Shown here in pieces: positions 17,284-27,100 of a DNA stretch of 64,000 bases. The notes under the pieces were generated by a model, which was not told the DNA's origin, searched no databases, and worked only from the letters and a program-made list of their open reading frames with translations. Both the position numbers and the translations under genes were made by a program. Each line of letters opens with the position of its first letter. Position 1 is the first letter of the stretch. Origin of the DNA: Microbacterium sp. VKM Ac-2870 (GTDB lineage: Bacteria; Actinomycetota; Actinomycetes; Actinomycetales; Microbacteriaceae); assembly GCF_015350795.1 (NCBI RefSeq), contig NZ_JADKSH010000002.1, forward strand, positions 678,822 through 742,821, in the 5' to 3' direction.

Positions 17284-19601
17284 CCACGTCCTTCCCGGCC
17301 GGAACCATCCTCGGCTACCCCCGCATCGGTCGCCGCCGCGAACTGAAGCGCGCCGTCGAGCGTCACTGGGCGGGCGCCCTCGATGTCGACGCGCTCGAGC
17401 GCGAGTCTGCCGAACTGCGCCGTCAGACGCGCGAGCGCCTGGCCGCTCTCGGACTCGGTCGCGATGATTCGGCGATTCCGGAAACCTTCTCGTACTACGA
17501 CCAGGTGCTCGACGCCGCCACCGCCGTCGGGGCTCTCCCCGCGCGTTTCGACGCGCTGCGCGGGGCCGATGGGGCTGTGACGCTCTCGGCCTACTTCGCC
17601 GCGGCGCGAGGTGACGGCGCGCGTCAGCCGTTGGAGATGACCAAGTGGTTCGACACGAACTACCACTACCTCGTTCCCGAGATCGCCCCAGAGACCCGCT
17701 TCGCCCTGTCGCACGATCGGTTCGCGCAGCAGGTCGCTGAAGCGGCCGCCGACGGCGTCACGGTCCGGCCCGTGATCGTCGGCCCGGTGACGCTGCTCGC
17801 GCTGTCGAAGGCGGCGGATGCCGCGCCCGCCGACTTCGAGCCGCTGGACCGTCTCGATGACCTCCTCCCGGTCTACGTCGAGCTGCTCCAGACGCTGCGT
17901 GCCGCCGGAGCCGACTGGGTGCAGTTGGACGAGCCCGCGCTCGTGAGCGAGAGCCTCGGCATCGACGCCGACCGTCTCGCCACCGCTGCGGAACGGGCGT
18001 ACGCCGTGCTCGGTGCCGCCGCTGACCGGCCCCGCATTCTCGTGGCCGCACCGTACGGTCCCCTTACGGCGGGTGCATGGCGTGTGCTCTCGGCGGCGCC
18101 GGCGGAGGCGCTCGCGGTCGATCTGTACCGCGCGAGCGAGCTCCCCGGCGATGTGGAGGGCCTGTCGGGCAAGACGATCGTCGCCGGGGTGATCGACGGG
18201 CGCAACATCTGGCGAGGGGACCTGTCGGCCGCCGCCGACCGCCTCGATCGCCTGCGCGCACGGGGCGTCGATGTCGCCGTGGGCACCTCGACATCGCTGC
18301 AGCACGTGCCGCACGACGTCGCCGATGAGCCGGCGCTCGACCCGCGCCTCGCATCGTGGCTCGCGTTCGCGGATCAGAAGGTCGCCCAGGTCGCGACCCT
18401 CGCACGCGGTCTCGTCGCCGGGCGCGCCGCGATCACCGACGAGCTCGCGGCGGCCGACGCCGCCCTCGCCGACCGCCGGACGGCGCCCGGAGTCGCCGAC
18501 GGAGAGATCCGCGAACGCCTCGCGGGGCTGGACGCCGCGGCATCCGTGCGCGCGCCGTTCGCCGAGCGTGACGTCGCCCAGCGTGCCCTCGGACTGCCGA
18601 CCCTGCCGACCACCACGATCGGTTCGTTTCCGCAGACGGCCGATATCCGCCGCGCGCGTGCCGCTCACGGTCGCGGCGAGCTCGGCAGCGCGGAGTATGA
18701 GGAGTTCCTGCGGGCGGAGATCGATCGTGTCATCGAGCTGCAGGAAGACCTGGGCCTCGACGTGCTCGTTCATGGCGAGGCGGAGCGCAACGACATGGTG
18801 CAGTACTTCGCCGAGCACCTCGACGGGTTCGCCGTCACCGAGAACGGGTGGGTGCAGTCGTACGGTTCGCGCGCCACGCGGCCCTCGATCCTGTGGGGAG
18901 ATGTGTCGCGTCCGGCGCCGATCACTGTCGCCTGGTCGACGTACGCGCAGTCGCGGTCCGAGAAGTACGTGAAGGGCATGCTCACCGGCCCGGTGACGAT
19001 CCTGGCATGGTCGTTCGTTCGGGACGACCAGCCGCTCGCCGTGACGGCCGACCAGGTCGCGCTCGCTCTGCGAGAAGAGATCGCCGACCTCGAAGCGGCC
19101 GGTATCCGCATCATCCAGGTCGACGAGCCGGCGCTGCGCGAACTGCTGCCGTTGCGGCTGGCCGATCAGCCGTCGTACCTCGACTGGTCGGTGCGTTCGT
19201 TCCGCCTGGCAACCGCGGGCGTGGCCGATGCCACGCAGATCCACACGCACCTGTGCTATTCCGAGTTCGGTGCCGTCATCGACGCGATCGCCGCGCTGGA
19301 TGCCGACGTCACCTCGATCGAGGCGGCGCGCAGCCGCGGTGAGGTGATCGACGACATCGCCGCGTCGGGCTTCTCGCACGGCATCGGGCCGGGCGTCTAC
19401 GACATCCACTCGCCGCGCGTTCCGACCGTCGACGAGATCGAGGAGTTGCTGCAGCGCGCCGCGGACGAGCTTCCCCTGCACCAGGTCTGGGTCAACCCCG
19501 ACTGCGGGCTGAAGACGCGCGGCTACGAGGAGACCGTGGCGGCGTTGCAGAACCTCGTCTCAGCGACGGAACGGGTGCGAGAGCGCGTCGGCGTGGCCTG
19601 A
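17280..19601 (+). CDS. metE: Cobalamin-independent methionine synthase
   Basis: 773-residue zinc enzyme transferring the methyl group of 5-methyl-THF-polyglutamate to homocysteine. N-terminal half starts LGYPRIGRRRELKRA; the C-terminal catalytic barrel has TTTIGSFPQT, the zinc ligands in HTHLCYSEF and the final cysteine in NPDCGLKTR. Length is standard. The ATG overlaps the metF stop, so metF-metE is a two-gene methionine operon. It runs convergent to lexA with a 58-bp gap in which I see no clear terminator. Confidence 0.97.
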   Translation: MTTSFPAGTILGYPRIGRRRELKRAVERHWAGALDVDALERESAELRRQTRERLAALGLGRDDSAIPETFSYYDQVLDAATAVGALPARFDALRGADGAVTLSAYFAAARGDGARQPLEMTKWFDTNYHYLVPEIAPETRFALSHDRFAQQVAEAAADGVTVRPVIVGPVTLLALSKAADAAPADFEPLDRLDDLLPVYVELLQTLRAAGADWVQLDEPALVSESLGIDADRLATAAERAYAVLGAAADRPRILVAAPYGPLTAGAWRVLSAAPAEALAVDLYRASELPGDVEGLSGKTIVAGVIDGRNIWRGDLSAAADRLDRLRARGVDVAVGTSTSLQHVPHDVADEPALDPRLASWLAFADQKVAQVATLARGLVAGRAAITDELAAADAALADRRTAPGVADGEIRERLAGLDAAASVRAPFAERDVAQRALGLPTLPTTTIGSFPQTADIRRARAAHGRGELGSAEYEEFLRAEIDRVIELQEDLGLDVLVHGEAERNDMVQYFAEHLDGFAVTENGWVQSYGSRATRPSILWGDVSRPAPITVAWSTYAQSRSEKYVKGMLTGPVTILAWSFVRDDQPLAVTADQVALALREEIADLEAAGIRIIQVDEPALRELLPLRLADQPSYLDWSVRSFRLATAGVADATQIHTHLCYSEFGAVIDAIAALDADVTSIEAARSRGEVIDDIAASGFSHGIGPGVYDIHSPRVPTVDEIEELLQRAADELPLHQVWVNPDCGLKTRGYEETVAALQNLVSATERVRERVGVA

Positions 19602-19659
19602 TCGCCGCGCATCCCCCCGCGCGCCGACGTCTCTGGTGTCGCGCGCGCGGTGGCCATCC

Positions 19660-20325
19660 TCAGATGGCGCGGAGAACCGCGACGACGCGGCCGAGTACCA
19701 CGGCGTCGTCGCCGAGGATCGGCTCGAATGCCGAGTTGCGGGGGAGCAGCCACGTGTGACCGTCGCGCTGGCGGAAGGTCTTCACCGTGGCCTCGCCGTC
19801 GAGCATGGCGGCCACGATGTCGCCGTTCTCGGCCGTCGGCTGTGAGCGCACGACGACCCAGTCGCCGTCGCAGATGGCGGCGTCGATCATGGACTCGCCG
19901 CTGACGTTGAGCATGAACAGATCGCCCTTGCCCACGAGCTGACGCGGCAGCGGAAAGATCTCCTCGACCTGCTGGTCGGCGGTGATCGGCACGCCGGCGG
20001 CGATGCGTCCCACGAGGGGAACGAGGGCGGCATCGCCGAGGGCGGGCGCGAGGTCGGCGGGGTTCTCCGCGGCCGCGCCGGGCAGGTCGATGAGGACCTC
20101 CATCGCGCGGGTCTTGCCCGCGTCGCGCCGCAGGTAGCCGCTGAGCTCCAGCTGGTTGAGTTGGTGGGTCACGCTCGACAGCGACTTCAGTCCGACGGCA
20201 TCGCCGATCTCGCGCATGCTCGGCGGGTAGCCGTGGCGGGCGATGGAGGTCTGGATCACCTCGAGGATCTTCAGCTGCTTTTCGCTGAGGCTCTTCCGTC
20301 GGCGTGTCTGAGGCTTCTCGGCCAT
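19660..20325 (-). CDS. lexA: SOS repressor LexA
   Basis: 221-residue repressor of the SOS regulon. N-terminal winged helix (residues 13-75, with [21 protein letters not shown] as recognition region) and C-terminal self-cleaving peptidase domain. The cleavage site is A110-G111, with catalytic Ser145 (SGESM) and Lys182 (TVKTF). ATG 20325 has an AAGGAG ribosome-binding site. Longer in-frame extensions up to 20511 would start inside the shared regulatory region and lack LexA homology. Transcribed divergently from the LysM gene. Confidence 0.97.
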   Translation of the reverse strand: MAEKPQTRRRKSLSEKQLKILEVIQTSIARHGYPPSMREIGDAVGLKSLSSVTHQLNQLELSGYLRRDAGKTRAMEVLIDLPGAAAENPADLAPALGDAALVPLVGRIAAGVPITADQQVEEIFPLPRQLVGKGDLFMLNVSGESMIDAAICDGDWVVVRSQPTAENGDIVAAMLDGEATVKTFRQRDGHTWLLPRNSAFEPILGDDAVVLGRVVAVLRAI

Positions 20326-20482
20326 GTCGCGCGCTCCTTCGATCGCGTCCCCCAGAAGGCGTCGCCTTCGAATGTCGGAGGTAGGTGATGGGGTCGTCTT
20401 GTCGAAACCGTATCCGGTTTTCGCAGTCTCGACCGGCACGCGCCCGCGTGTCGTCTTCGATTCATCTGCGAGAAGCGGGTAC

Positions 20483-20515
20483 TTGACACTCGAACAAAAT
20501 CGAAGATACATTCGG
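20483..20515 (+). promoter_or_regulatory. Promoter with overlapping SOS box between lexA and LysM gene
   Basis: TTGACA (20483-20488) and TACATT (20507-20512) form a near-consensus promoter with an 18-bp spacer reading toward the LysM gene. TCGAAGATACATTCGG (20500-20515), a TCGAA-N6-TTCG operator with one imperfect end base, covers the -10. A further TCGAAC half-site lies at 20490-20495. LexA binding would block LysM transcription and may also act on lexA, whose start is 175 bp away on the other strand. Confidence 0.75.
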
Positions 20516-20518
20516 TAC

Positions 20519-20566
20519 AGAGATTCGCATCCGGTCCTCCCGGCCGAGAATCGGATGCGAATCTCT
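20519..20566 (+). promoter_or_regulatory. Perfect 15-bp stem-loop in LysM gene leader
   Basis: AGAGATTCGCATCCG (20519-20533) is repeated in exact inverted form at 20552-20566, separated by an 18-nt loop. It begins about where the message from the promoter at 20483-20512 should start and ends 33 nt before the LysM start codon. It has no T tract and leaves the AGGAGGAA ribosome-binding site free, so mRNA stabilisation is more likely than termination. It could also be a protein-binding site. Confidence 0.6.
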
Positions 20567-20599
20567 CGACACCCGGAGACATACTCCTAGGAGGAACCC

Positions 20600-20980
20600 A
20601 TGACCACGATCGACATCCTCGGCGCCTCGCCCCGCGGCCGTGTCATCGCGGCGGCACCGACGACGCGTCTGCGGCTGACCGTCCGTGGTCGTCGCGTCGT
20701 CGCGTTCCTCGCGTCCGTTCCCGTCGTGGTCGCCCTCGGTATCGGTATCGTCTCCGGCGGCGGGGCTCTCGCGTCGAACGAGGGGGCATCCGGCGTGACG
20801 TTCACTCACATCACCGTGCAGCCCGGCGACACGCTCTGGTCGATTGCCCGCGCCGTCGCTCCCGACGTCGACCCGCGAGACGCGGTCGACGCCATCGTGC
20901 GTCTCAACGCCCTGCCGTCCGGCAGCCTCGACGTGGGAGAGAGCATCGCGATCCCGGCGGAGTACACCTCGGGCAACTGA
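20600..20980 (+). CDS. LysM-domain membrane protein, likely SOS-induced division inhibitor
   Basis: 126-residue protein with an N-terminal cytoplasmic segment, one hydrophobic membrane segment (about residues 35-58, VVAFLASVPVVVALGIGIVSGGG) and a C-terminal extracytoplasmic LysM domain (about 68-120, ITVQPGDTLWSIARA...). Divergence from lexA and the SOS box on its promoter match the arrangement of Rv2719c (ChiZ) in Mycobacterium tuberculosis and divS in Corynebacterium glutamicum, DNA-damage-induced suppressors of cell division. Function here is inferred by analogy; sequence similarity beyond LysM is weak. Strong AGGAGGAA site before the ATG. Confidence 0.8.
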   Translation: MTTIDILGASPRGRVIAAAPTTRLRLTVRGRRVVAFLASVPVVVALGIGIVSGGGALASNEGASGVTFTHITVQPGDTLWSIARAVAPDVDPRDAVDAIVRLNALPSGSLDVGESIAIPAEYTSGN

Positions 20981-21034
20981 GTCCCGACGCCTCGGCCGCA
21001 TCCCGCGTGCGTGCGGCCGTCTACGATGTTCAAG

Positions 21035-22129
21035 GTGAGTGTCCGCCTCGATGATCTGCCCCTCCGGAACGACCTGCGCGGTCTGACCCCGTACGGTGCC
21101 CCGCAGGCACCGCTTCCCGTGGCGTTGAACGTCAACGAGAACACGCACCCGGTACCCGAAGAGGTGGCGGATGACATTCTCGACAGCATCGCTCGCGCGC
21201 TGCGTGAGGTGAACCGCTATCCGGATCGTGAGTTCACGTCGCTGCGGGAGGGGTTCGCCGACTACCTCGGTCACGGGCTGGCAGCAGATCACATCTGGGC
21301 AGCGAACGGCTCCAACGAAGTTCTGCAGCACCTGCTGCAGGCATTCGGCGGGCCGGGACGCACAGCGTTCGGTTTCGCGCCGACGTACTCCATGTATCCG
21401 CTGCTGACTCGCGCGACCGGCGCCGCATACGTGAACGGCACGCGCGGCGTCGACTACGCGCTGACGCCCGAAGACGCGGCCGCGCAGGTTGATCGCGCGC
21501 AGCCCGACATCGTGTTCCTGTGCGCGCCCAACAATCCGACCGGCACGCCGCTCGGCCTCGACGTGATCGAAGCCGTCTACGACGCCGCCCCCGGCATGGT
21601 CATCGTCGATGAGGCCTATCAGGAGTTCGCCCCTCGCGATTCGCGCTCGGCGCTCGCGCTGCTGCCCGATCGTCCGAGGCTGGTCGTCTCGCGCACGATG
21701 AGCAAGGCGTTCGCTTTCGCGGGGGCGCGTGTCGGCTACCTCGCCGCCGACCCGGCCGTCATCGACGCGCTCCGTCTCGTGCGCCTGCCCTACCATCTGA
21801 GTGCCCTTACGCAGGCGGCTGCAACAGCCGCGCTGCGCCACGCTCCCGCCATGCTCGCCATGGTCGACGACATCGTTGCCCAGCGCGATCGCATCTCGGC
21901 CACGCTCGATGCGTTGGGCTACCAGCCCTTCGAGAGCTGGACGAACTTCGTGCTGTTCTCCGGTGTCGAAGACCCGGCATCCACCTGGCAGGCGCTCTAC
22001 GACCGCGGCGTGCTGATTCGTGATGTCGGCATCGCCCACAGTCTCCGGGTGACGGCAGGCACCGCAGAAGAGTCGACGGCTTTCCTCGATGCGCTCGCTG
22101 CGCTCGGGCCCGGCGGCGGCCGGGGGTAA
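21035..22129 (+). CDS. hisC: Histidinol-phosphate aminotransferase
   Basis: 364-residue PLP enzyme of histidine synthesis (imidazole-acetol-phosphate to histidinol-phosphate). Motifs: LNVNENTHPVPEEV near the N-terminus, ANGSNEVLQ, CAPNNPTGTPL, VDEAYQEF and the PLP lysine in SRTMSKAFAFAGARVGY. I place the start at GTG 21035 because a -10-like TACGAT (21022-21027) ends 7 nt before it and overlaps the alternative ATG at 21026. Followed by hisB after 40 bp. Confidence 0.9.
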   Translation: MSVRLDDLPLRNDLRGLTPYGAPQAPLPVALNVNENTHPVPEEVADDILDSIARALREVNRYPDREFTSLREGFADYLGHGLAADHIWAANGSNEVLQHLLQAFGGPGRTAFGFAPTYSMYPLLTRATGAAYVNGTRGVDYALTPEDAAAQVDRAQPDIVFLCAPNNPTGTPLGLDVIEAVYDAAPGMVIVDEAYQEFAPRDSRSALALLPDRPRLVVSRTMSKAFAFAGARVGYLAADPAVIDALRLVRLPYHLSALTQAAATAALRHAPAMLAMVDDIVAQRDRISATLDALGYQPFESWTNFVLFSGVEDPASTWQALYDRGVLIRDVGIAHSLRVTAGTAEESTAFLDALAALGPGGGRG

Positions 22130-22169
22130 CACACGGGGCGCGGTCGCGGGCGCTCGGTAGACTCGGACC

Positions 22170-22781
22170 ATGAGCACTTCTGCCTCCCGCACGGCGTCGC
22201 TCCGGCGCGCGACGAGCGAGTCCACCATCGAGCTCGACCTCGACCTGGATGGCACGGGGCAGAGCCACATCGACACGACGGTGCCGTTCTTCGACCACCT
22301 GTTGACGGCTTTCGCGAAGCACTCGCTCACCGACCTGACGGTGCGGGCGTCCGGAGATACCGACATCGACGCTCACCACACCGTCGAAGACACCGCGATC
22401 GTCCTAGGTCAGGCGATTCGCCAGGCGCTCGGCGACAAGAGCGGCATCTCCCGTTACGGCGACGCGCTCGTCCCCCTCGATGAGGCGCTGGCGCAGGCGG
22501 TCGTCGACATCAGCGGGCGTCCCTATCTCGTGCACTCGGGGGAGCCGGTCGGATTCGAGTACCACCTCATCGGTGGTCACTTCACCGGTTCGCTCGTGCG
22601 CCACACATTCGAGGCGCTCGCGTTCAACGCCGGGCTCACGGTGCATGTCACGGTGCTGGGCGGGCGCGATCCTCACCACATCGCCGAGGCGGAGTACAAG
22701 GCCTTCGCGCGAGCATTCCGCCAGGCGAAGGCCCCAGATCCTCTCGTGCACGGCATTCCCAGCACCAAGGGAGCCCTGTGA
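22170..22781 (+). CDS. hisB: Imidazoleglycerol-phosphate dehydratase
   Basis: 203-residue manganese enzyme. Signature metal-binding blocks [27 protein letters not shown], and later [10 protein letters not shown] and [17 protein letters not shown] are all present; there is no fused phosphatase domain. TAGACT at 22158-22163 ends 6 nt before the ATG without a Shine-Dalgarno, suggesting a leaderless internal promoter. The stop overlaps hisH (GTGA). Confidence 0.96.
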   Translation: MSTSASRTASLRRATSESTIELDLDLDGTGQSHIDTTVPFFDHLLTAFAKHSLTDLTVRASGDTDIDAHHTVEDTAIVLGQAIRQALGDKSGISRYGDALVPLDEALAQAVVDISGRPYLVHSGEPVGFEYHLIGGHFTGSLVRHTFEALAFNAGLTVHVTVLGGRDPHHIAEAEYKAFARAFRQAKAPDPLVHGIPSTKGAL

Positions 22782-23446
22782 CCGAGGGCGGCGAGGAGAC
22801 CGTCGGCGCCCCCCTCGTCGCTGTTCTCGATTACGGCTCAGGCAATGTGCACTCGGCGGTCAAGGCGCTCGTCGCCGCGGGGGCGGACGCGCGGTTGACA
22901 TCCGATCGCGGGCTCATCCAGGATGCCGCGGGCCTCGTCGTGCCCGGTGTGGGCGCCTTCCGCGCCGTGATGGATGCCCTGCGGGCCACGCGGGGCGATG
23001 AGATCATCGAGCGGCGATTGGCCGGCGGTCTTCCGGTGCTCGGAATCTGTGTGGGGATGCAGGTGATGTTCGAGCACGGTGTCGAGCGCGGCGAAGAGAC
23101 CGAGGGCCTCGGCGAATGGCCCGGTGCCGTCACGGAGCTCGATGCTCCCGTGCTGCCGCACATGGGGTGGAACACGGTGCGGGCGGGCGCGGGGTCGACG
23201 CTCTTTCGCGGGATCGAAGACGAGCGGTTCTACTTCGTCCACTCCTACGCAGCCCAGCACTGGTCGATGGAGGTCACGCGCCCCTTCCGTGAGCCGGCCG
23301 TCACCTGGTGCGACTACGGAACACCCTTCCTCGCCGCCGTCGAGAACGGTCCGCTCTCCGCCACCCAGTTCCACCCCGAGAAGAGCGGCGCGGCCGGCAT
23401 CCGCCTGCTCGGTAACTGGATCTCGGCCCTCCCACAGGCCCGGTAG
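22778..23446 (+). CDS. hisH: Imidazole glycerol phosphate synthase, glutamine amidotransferase subunit
   Basis: 222-residue class I glutaminase supplying ammonia to HisF. Begins [18 protein letters not shown]; the catalytic cysteine lies in [11 protein letters not shown] and the His-Glu pair in [12 protein letters not shown] start overlaps hisB by 4 nt. hisF is not in this window, so the partner subunit must be encoded elsewhere. Confidence 0.95.
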   Translation: MTEGGEETVGAPLVAVLDYGSGNVHSAVKALVAAGADARLTSDRGLIQDAAGLVVPGVGAFRAVMDALRATRGDEIIERRLAGGLPVLGICVGMQVMFEHGVERGEETEGLGEWPGAVTELDAPVLPHMGWNTVRAGAGSTLFRGIEDERFYFVHSYAAQHWSMEVTRPFREPAVTWCDYGTPFLAAVENGPLSATQFHPEKSGAAGIRLLGNWISALPQAR

Positions 23447-23506
23447 TCTCTCTGCTTGTGTGTCCCGTGTCCGCATCGCGCGGTCACTGAAACCCTCACT
23501 GGAGCC

Positions 23507-24253
23507 ATGAACGATTTCGCGTCGACCCCCGAACTGATCCTGCTGCCCGCTGTGGACGTCGCCGACGGCAAGGCGGTGCGCCTCACTCAAGGTGAGGCGG
23601 GAACCGAGACCAGCTACGGAGACCCGGTCGAGGCGGCCCTGACGTGGGCGCGCGACGGGGCTCAGTGGGTGCACCTCGTCGACCTCGACGCCGCTTTCGG
23701 CCGGGGCAACAACTCCGCCGTGCTGCGCAAGGTCATCAAACAGCTCAAGGGCGTGCAGGTGGAGCTGTCCGGAGGCATCCGCGATGATGCGACGCTCGAC
23801 GCGGCTCTCGAGTCTGGCGCGGCGCGCATCAACCTCGGCACGGCCGCGCTGGAGAACCCGGAGTGGGCCGCCGATGTGATCGGCCGCTACGGCGACGCGA
23901 TCGCCGTCGGTCTCGACGTGCGCGGCACGACGCTCGCCGCCCGTGGCTGGACCCGCGACGGCGGCGACCTCTGGCAGGTGCTCGCCCGCCTCGAGGATGC
24001 CGGGTGCAGCCGCTACGTGGTGACCGACGTCACCAAGGACGGCACGCTCAAGGGCCCGAACCTCGAGCTCTTGCGCGAGGTCACGGCCCGGACGGTCAAG
24101 CCCGTCGTCGCCTCGGGTGGAATCTCCAACCTCGACGACATCGCGGCGCTGCGCGAGCTCGTCCCCCTGGGCGTCGAGGGTGCCATCGTCGGCAAGGCTC
24201 TCTACGCCGGCGCCTTCACGCTCGCCGAGGCGCTGGATGTCGCCGCAGGCTGA
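23507..24253 (+). CDS. hisA: Phosphoribosyl isomerase HisA (PriA-type)
   Basis: 248-residue TIM barrel. [21 protein letters not shown] starts the barrel; [44 protein letters not shown] and [12 protein letters not shown] follow. In actinobacteria this enzyme often also isomerises phosphoribosyl-anthranilate in tryptophan synthesis (PriA); no trpF is seen nearby, but that cannot be judged from this window. ATG 23507 with GGAG just upstream is preferred; earlier in-frame TTG at 23456 gives no homologous residues. Confidence 0.92.
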   Translation: MNDFASTPELILLPAVDVADGKAVRLTQGEAGTETSYGDPVEAALTWARDGAQWVHLVDLDAAFGRGNNSAVLRKVIKQLKGVQVELSGGIRDDATLDAALESGAARINLGTAALENPEWAADVIGRYGDAIAVGLDVRGTTLAARGWTRDGGDLWQVLARLEDAGCSRYVVTDVTKDGTLKGPNLELLREVTARTVKPVVASGGISNLDDIAALRELVPLGVEGAIVGKALYAGAFTLAEALDVAAG

Positions 24254-25013
24254 TGAGGCCGCGGGCGGTGCCGACTCCGCCGGTGTGCCCTGGAGCGGGC
24301 GGGCGTTCGAACCCAACCCGCGCTCCGGCGACGACGGCTCTGCCGACCCGGCGCTGCTGGCCGCGCTGACGGCGTTCCGCGAGGGCACCGGGGATGCCGG
24401 TGCGATCGTCGATGCCTATCGTTCGGCGCGGCTGCTGATCCCGCTCGTCGCCGAGGCCGGCGATGTGGGCATCGCGCCCTCCGGTCACACCGTCGATAAG
24501 ACCCAAGAGTTGTCGATCGTCACCGTGGCCGCACCCGACGGTCGCCCGGTGTTGCCGGTCTTCACGTCGGTGGCCACGATGGCCGCATGGGATCGAACGG
24601 CGCGCCCGGTGCCGGCCGACGGCATCCGCACGGCGCTGTCCGCCGCGGCCGACGACACCGACCTGATCGTGATCGATCCGGCATCCGAAACGGAGTTCGT
24701 GCTGCGCCGCCCGGCCGTCTGGGCCATCGGTCAGGGCCATGCCTGGGAGCCGGCGCACACCTCGCCCGAGGTCTTCGCAGGACTGCAGGCGTCGATCGGA
24801 GCCGAACTCGGCGTGCTCGATCTCTCCGTCGCGAACGGCGACCCCGATGCCCGCCTGCGCGGGCCGGAGCTCATCGTGCGGCTGCACCTCGTCGACGGAC
24901 TGGATCAGACCGAACTCGACGCCATCCTCCAGCGCCTTGCGGCCCGATGGGCGAACGACGATCGCATCGCCGTGCTGGTCGATTCGCTGACCGTCAAACT
25001 CGTCCGCGGCTGA
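24237..25013 (+). CDS. SseB family protein
   Basis: 258-residue protein with an SseB N-terminal-type domain: [31 protein letters not shown] and [24 protein letters not shown], followed by a variable C-terminal half. The start at 24237 lies inside hisA (17-nt overlap), implying coupling. SseB-type genes directly after hisA/priA are common in actinobacteria; function is unknown. No signal peptide or membrane segment is seen. Confidence 0.82.
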   Translation: MSPQADEAAGGADSAGVPWSGRAFEPNPRSGDDGSADPALLAALTAFREGTGDAGAIVDAYRSARLLIPLVAEAGDVGIAPSGHTVDKTQELSIVTVAAPDGRPVLPVFTSVATMAAWDRTARPVPADGIRTALSAAADDTDLIVIDPASETEFVLRRPAVWAIGQGHAWEPAHTSPEVFAGLQASIGAELGVLDLSVANGDPDARLRGPELIVRLHLVDGLDQTELDAILQRLAARWANDDRIAVLVDSLTVKLVRG

Positions 25014-25050
25014 TCCGCGGTTCCTCTCCGTCTGGCCTGCCGCACCGGGC

Positions 25051-25449
25051 TCAGGTGACGGGCCCGGTCCACTTCTCCCCGGGGCCCTTGCCGATGGGAT
25101 CGGCGATGACGGACGCCTCGCGGAACGCGAGTTGCAGCGAGCGCAGGCCGTCACGCAGCGATCGTGCGTGCATGTCGCTGATCTCGGGTGCTCCGGCGGT
25201 GATGAGCCCGGCAAGAGCATTGATCAGCTTTCGCGCCTCGTCGAGGTCGAGCTGCTCGTCGGGATCGTCCGCCAGCCCCGTCTTCACAGCGGCGGCGCTC
25301 ATCAGGTGAACGGCGGCGGTCGTGATGACCTCGACGGCGGGGACGTCGGCGATGTCACGGCTGGCGGCCGCCGCGGCGCGCTCCCGTTCCTCCCAGCGGG
25401 CGAGCCGTTCGGCTTCGGAATGGTCGGGGGAGGAGGGAATCGTATCCAC
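25051..25449 (-). CDS. DUF1844 family protein
   Basis: 132-residue protein with the DUF1844 core [49 protein letters not shown] and [17 protein letters not shown], ending in a conserved [12 protein letters not shown] tail. It is largely helical and has a charged N-terminus ([18 protein letters not shown]). GTG start 25449, preceded on the minus strand by a TAGTCT box at 25465-25470 that overlaps the -10 of infC on the other strand. Its location next to infC is conserved in actinobacteria; function is unknown. Confidence 0.85.
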   Translation of the reverse strand: MDTIPSSPDHSEAERLARWEERERAAAAASRDIADVPAVEVITTAAVHLMSAAAVKTGLADDPDEQLDLDEARKLINALAGLITAGAPEISDMHARSLRDGLRSLQLAFREASVIADPIGKGPGEKWTGPVT

Positions 25450-25463
25450 GTGCTGCTCTCTGC

Positions 25464-25715
25464 TAGACTATGCGGGCGCCGGAGTGTTCTACTCCGGATC
25501 GAAAGAGGATCACATCCCACCCGCGCTTGCCGCTCCAGGCTACCGGGTCGCGCACTCCGCCCCGTCCGACGGGGTAGCCCTCGGGGAAACCCGTTCGGGT
25601 GAGGGTGCAGAAACGAAGCCGACGTCCGCGTCGTGCGGGGTGGCTGTGATGATCTTCCGCCCGAGACACACCCCTGTGTCCGGTGGCACCCACCCGTACG
25701 ACTAAGGAGTTCCGC
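25464..25715 (+). promoter_or_regulatory. infC promoter -10 and long structured leader
   Basis: TAGACT at 25464-25469 is a likely -10, giving a 5' leader of about 240 nt with no gene in it. The leader opens with a CCGGAGT/ACTCCGG hairpin (25479-25497) and has further short complementary stretches around 25585-25640. It ends with AAGGAG at 25704-25709. Long leaders before infC-rpmI-rplT mediate L20 or IF3 autoregulation in other bacteria; that role here is inference. Confidence 0.5.
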
Positions 25716-26357
<642 letters not shown>

Positions 26358-26405
26358 CGCACCCCTGAATCCCCGCTCCGCGGGAACCACAACGAAGGAA
26401 GAGAA

Positions 26406-26600
26406 ATGCCGAAGCAGAAGACCCACTCGGGTGCCAAGAAGCGCTTCAAGGTCACCGGAAGCGGCAAGCTCATGAAGCAGCAGGCCGGCATGCGCCACAA
26501 CCTCGAGGGCAAGGCCAGCAAGCGCACCCGCCGCCTCAACCAGGAGCAGGTTCTCGCTCCCGGCGACGCCAAGGTCGCCAAGAAGCTCCTCGGCCTTTGA
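26406..26600 (+). CDS. rpmI: 50S ribosomal protein L35
   Basis: 64-residue basic protein, [21 protein letters not shown] start typical of bL35. GAAGGAAGAG ribosome-binding site lies just upstream. It sits 48 bp after infC and 46 bp before rplT, in the classical order. Confidence 0.97.
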   Translation: MPKQKTHSGAKKRFKVTGSGKLMKQQAGMRHNLEGKASKRTRRLNQEQVLAPGDAKVAKKLLGL

Positions 26601-26646
26601 GCGCCGACGCATCCTGATTTGCAGATAAGGCTAGGAAACAGAAGAA

Positions 26647-27027
26647 ATGGCTAGAGTCAAGCGGGCAGTCAACGCCCACAAGAAGCGTCGCGTCATCCTC
26701 GAGCGCGCATCCGGTTACCGCGGTCAGCGTTCGCGCCTGTACCGCAAGGCCAAGGAGCAGGTCACCCACTCCCTCGTCTACGCGTACCGCGACCGTCGCA
26801 AGCGCAAGGGCGACTTCCGTCGCCTGTGGATCCAGCGCATCAACGCCGCGAGCCGCGCCAACGGCCTCACGTACAACCGCTTCATCCAGGGTCTGGGTCT
26901 TGCGGGCGTGCAGGTCGATCGTCGCATGCTCGCCGAGTTGGCCGTCAACGAGCCCAAGACGTTCGCGTCGCTCATCGAGACCGCCAAGAAGGCGCTGCCG
27001 GCGGACGTGAACGCGCCCAAGGCGTAA
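26647..27027 (+). CDS. rplT: 50S ribosomal protein L20
   Basis: 126-residue bL20, starting [21 protein letters not shown] with the conserved [16 protein letters not shown] stretch and [20 protein letters not shown]. It is an early 50S assembly protein, and in several bacteria it represses its own operon by binding the leader. Followed by a strong terminator. Confidence 0.97.
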   Translation: MARVKRAVNAHKKRRVILERASGYRGQRSRLYRKAKEQVTHSLVYAYRDRRKRKGDFRRLWIQRINAASRANGLTYNRFIQGLGLAGVQVDRRMLAELAVNEPKTFASLIETAKKALPADVNAPKA

Positions 27028-27045
27028 TCACCGCACACAGCACGA

Positions 27046-27085
27046 AGAAGGGGTGCCCCCCGTACGGAGGGCGCCCCTTCTTTTT
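27046..27085 (+). terminator. Rho-independent terminator after rplT
   Basis: Stem arms AGAAGGGGTGCCCCCC (27046-27061) and GGAGGGCGCCCCTTCT (27066-27081) pair almost perfectly (one G-T pair, one mismatch) around a GTAC loop and run into TTTTT (27081-27085). It is the clearest intrinsic terminator in the window. The -10 box of the next gene begins 4 nt after it. Confidence 0.93.
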
Positions 27086-27100
27086 CTCTAGGATGAGAGC

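Noticed and set aside
17205..19481. Open reading frame of 758 codons on the minus strand opposite metE
   Set aside because: It mirrors metE codon structure, has low-complexity Arg/Gly/Glu-rich translation with no domain, and metE is unambiguous. Long antisense frames are expected at this GC content.
20403..20423. SOS box in front of lexA
   Set aside because: The CGAAACCG/CGGTTTTCG palindrome has the wrong half-site and spacing compared with TCGAA-N6-TTCGA.
21026..21034. ATG 21026 as hisC start
   Set aside because: The ATG overlaps the TACGAT -10 box; GTG 21035 keeps the 7-nt gap seen at other genes here.
25683..25715. GTG 25683 as infC start
   Set aside because: It lies upstream of the AAGGAG site and adds residues not expected in IF-3; ATC 25716 fits spacing and the family N-terminus.
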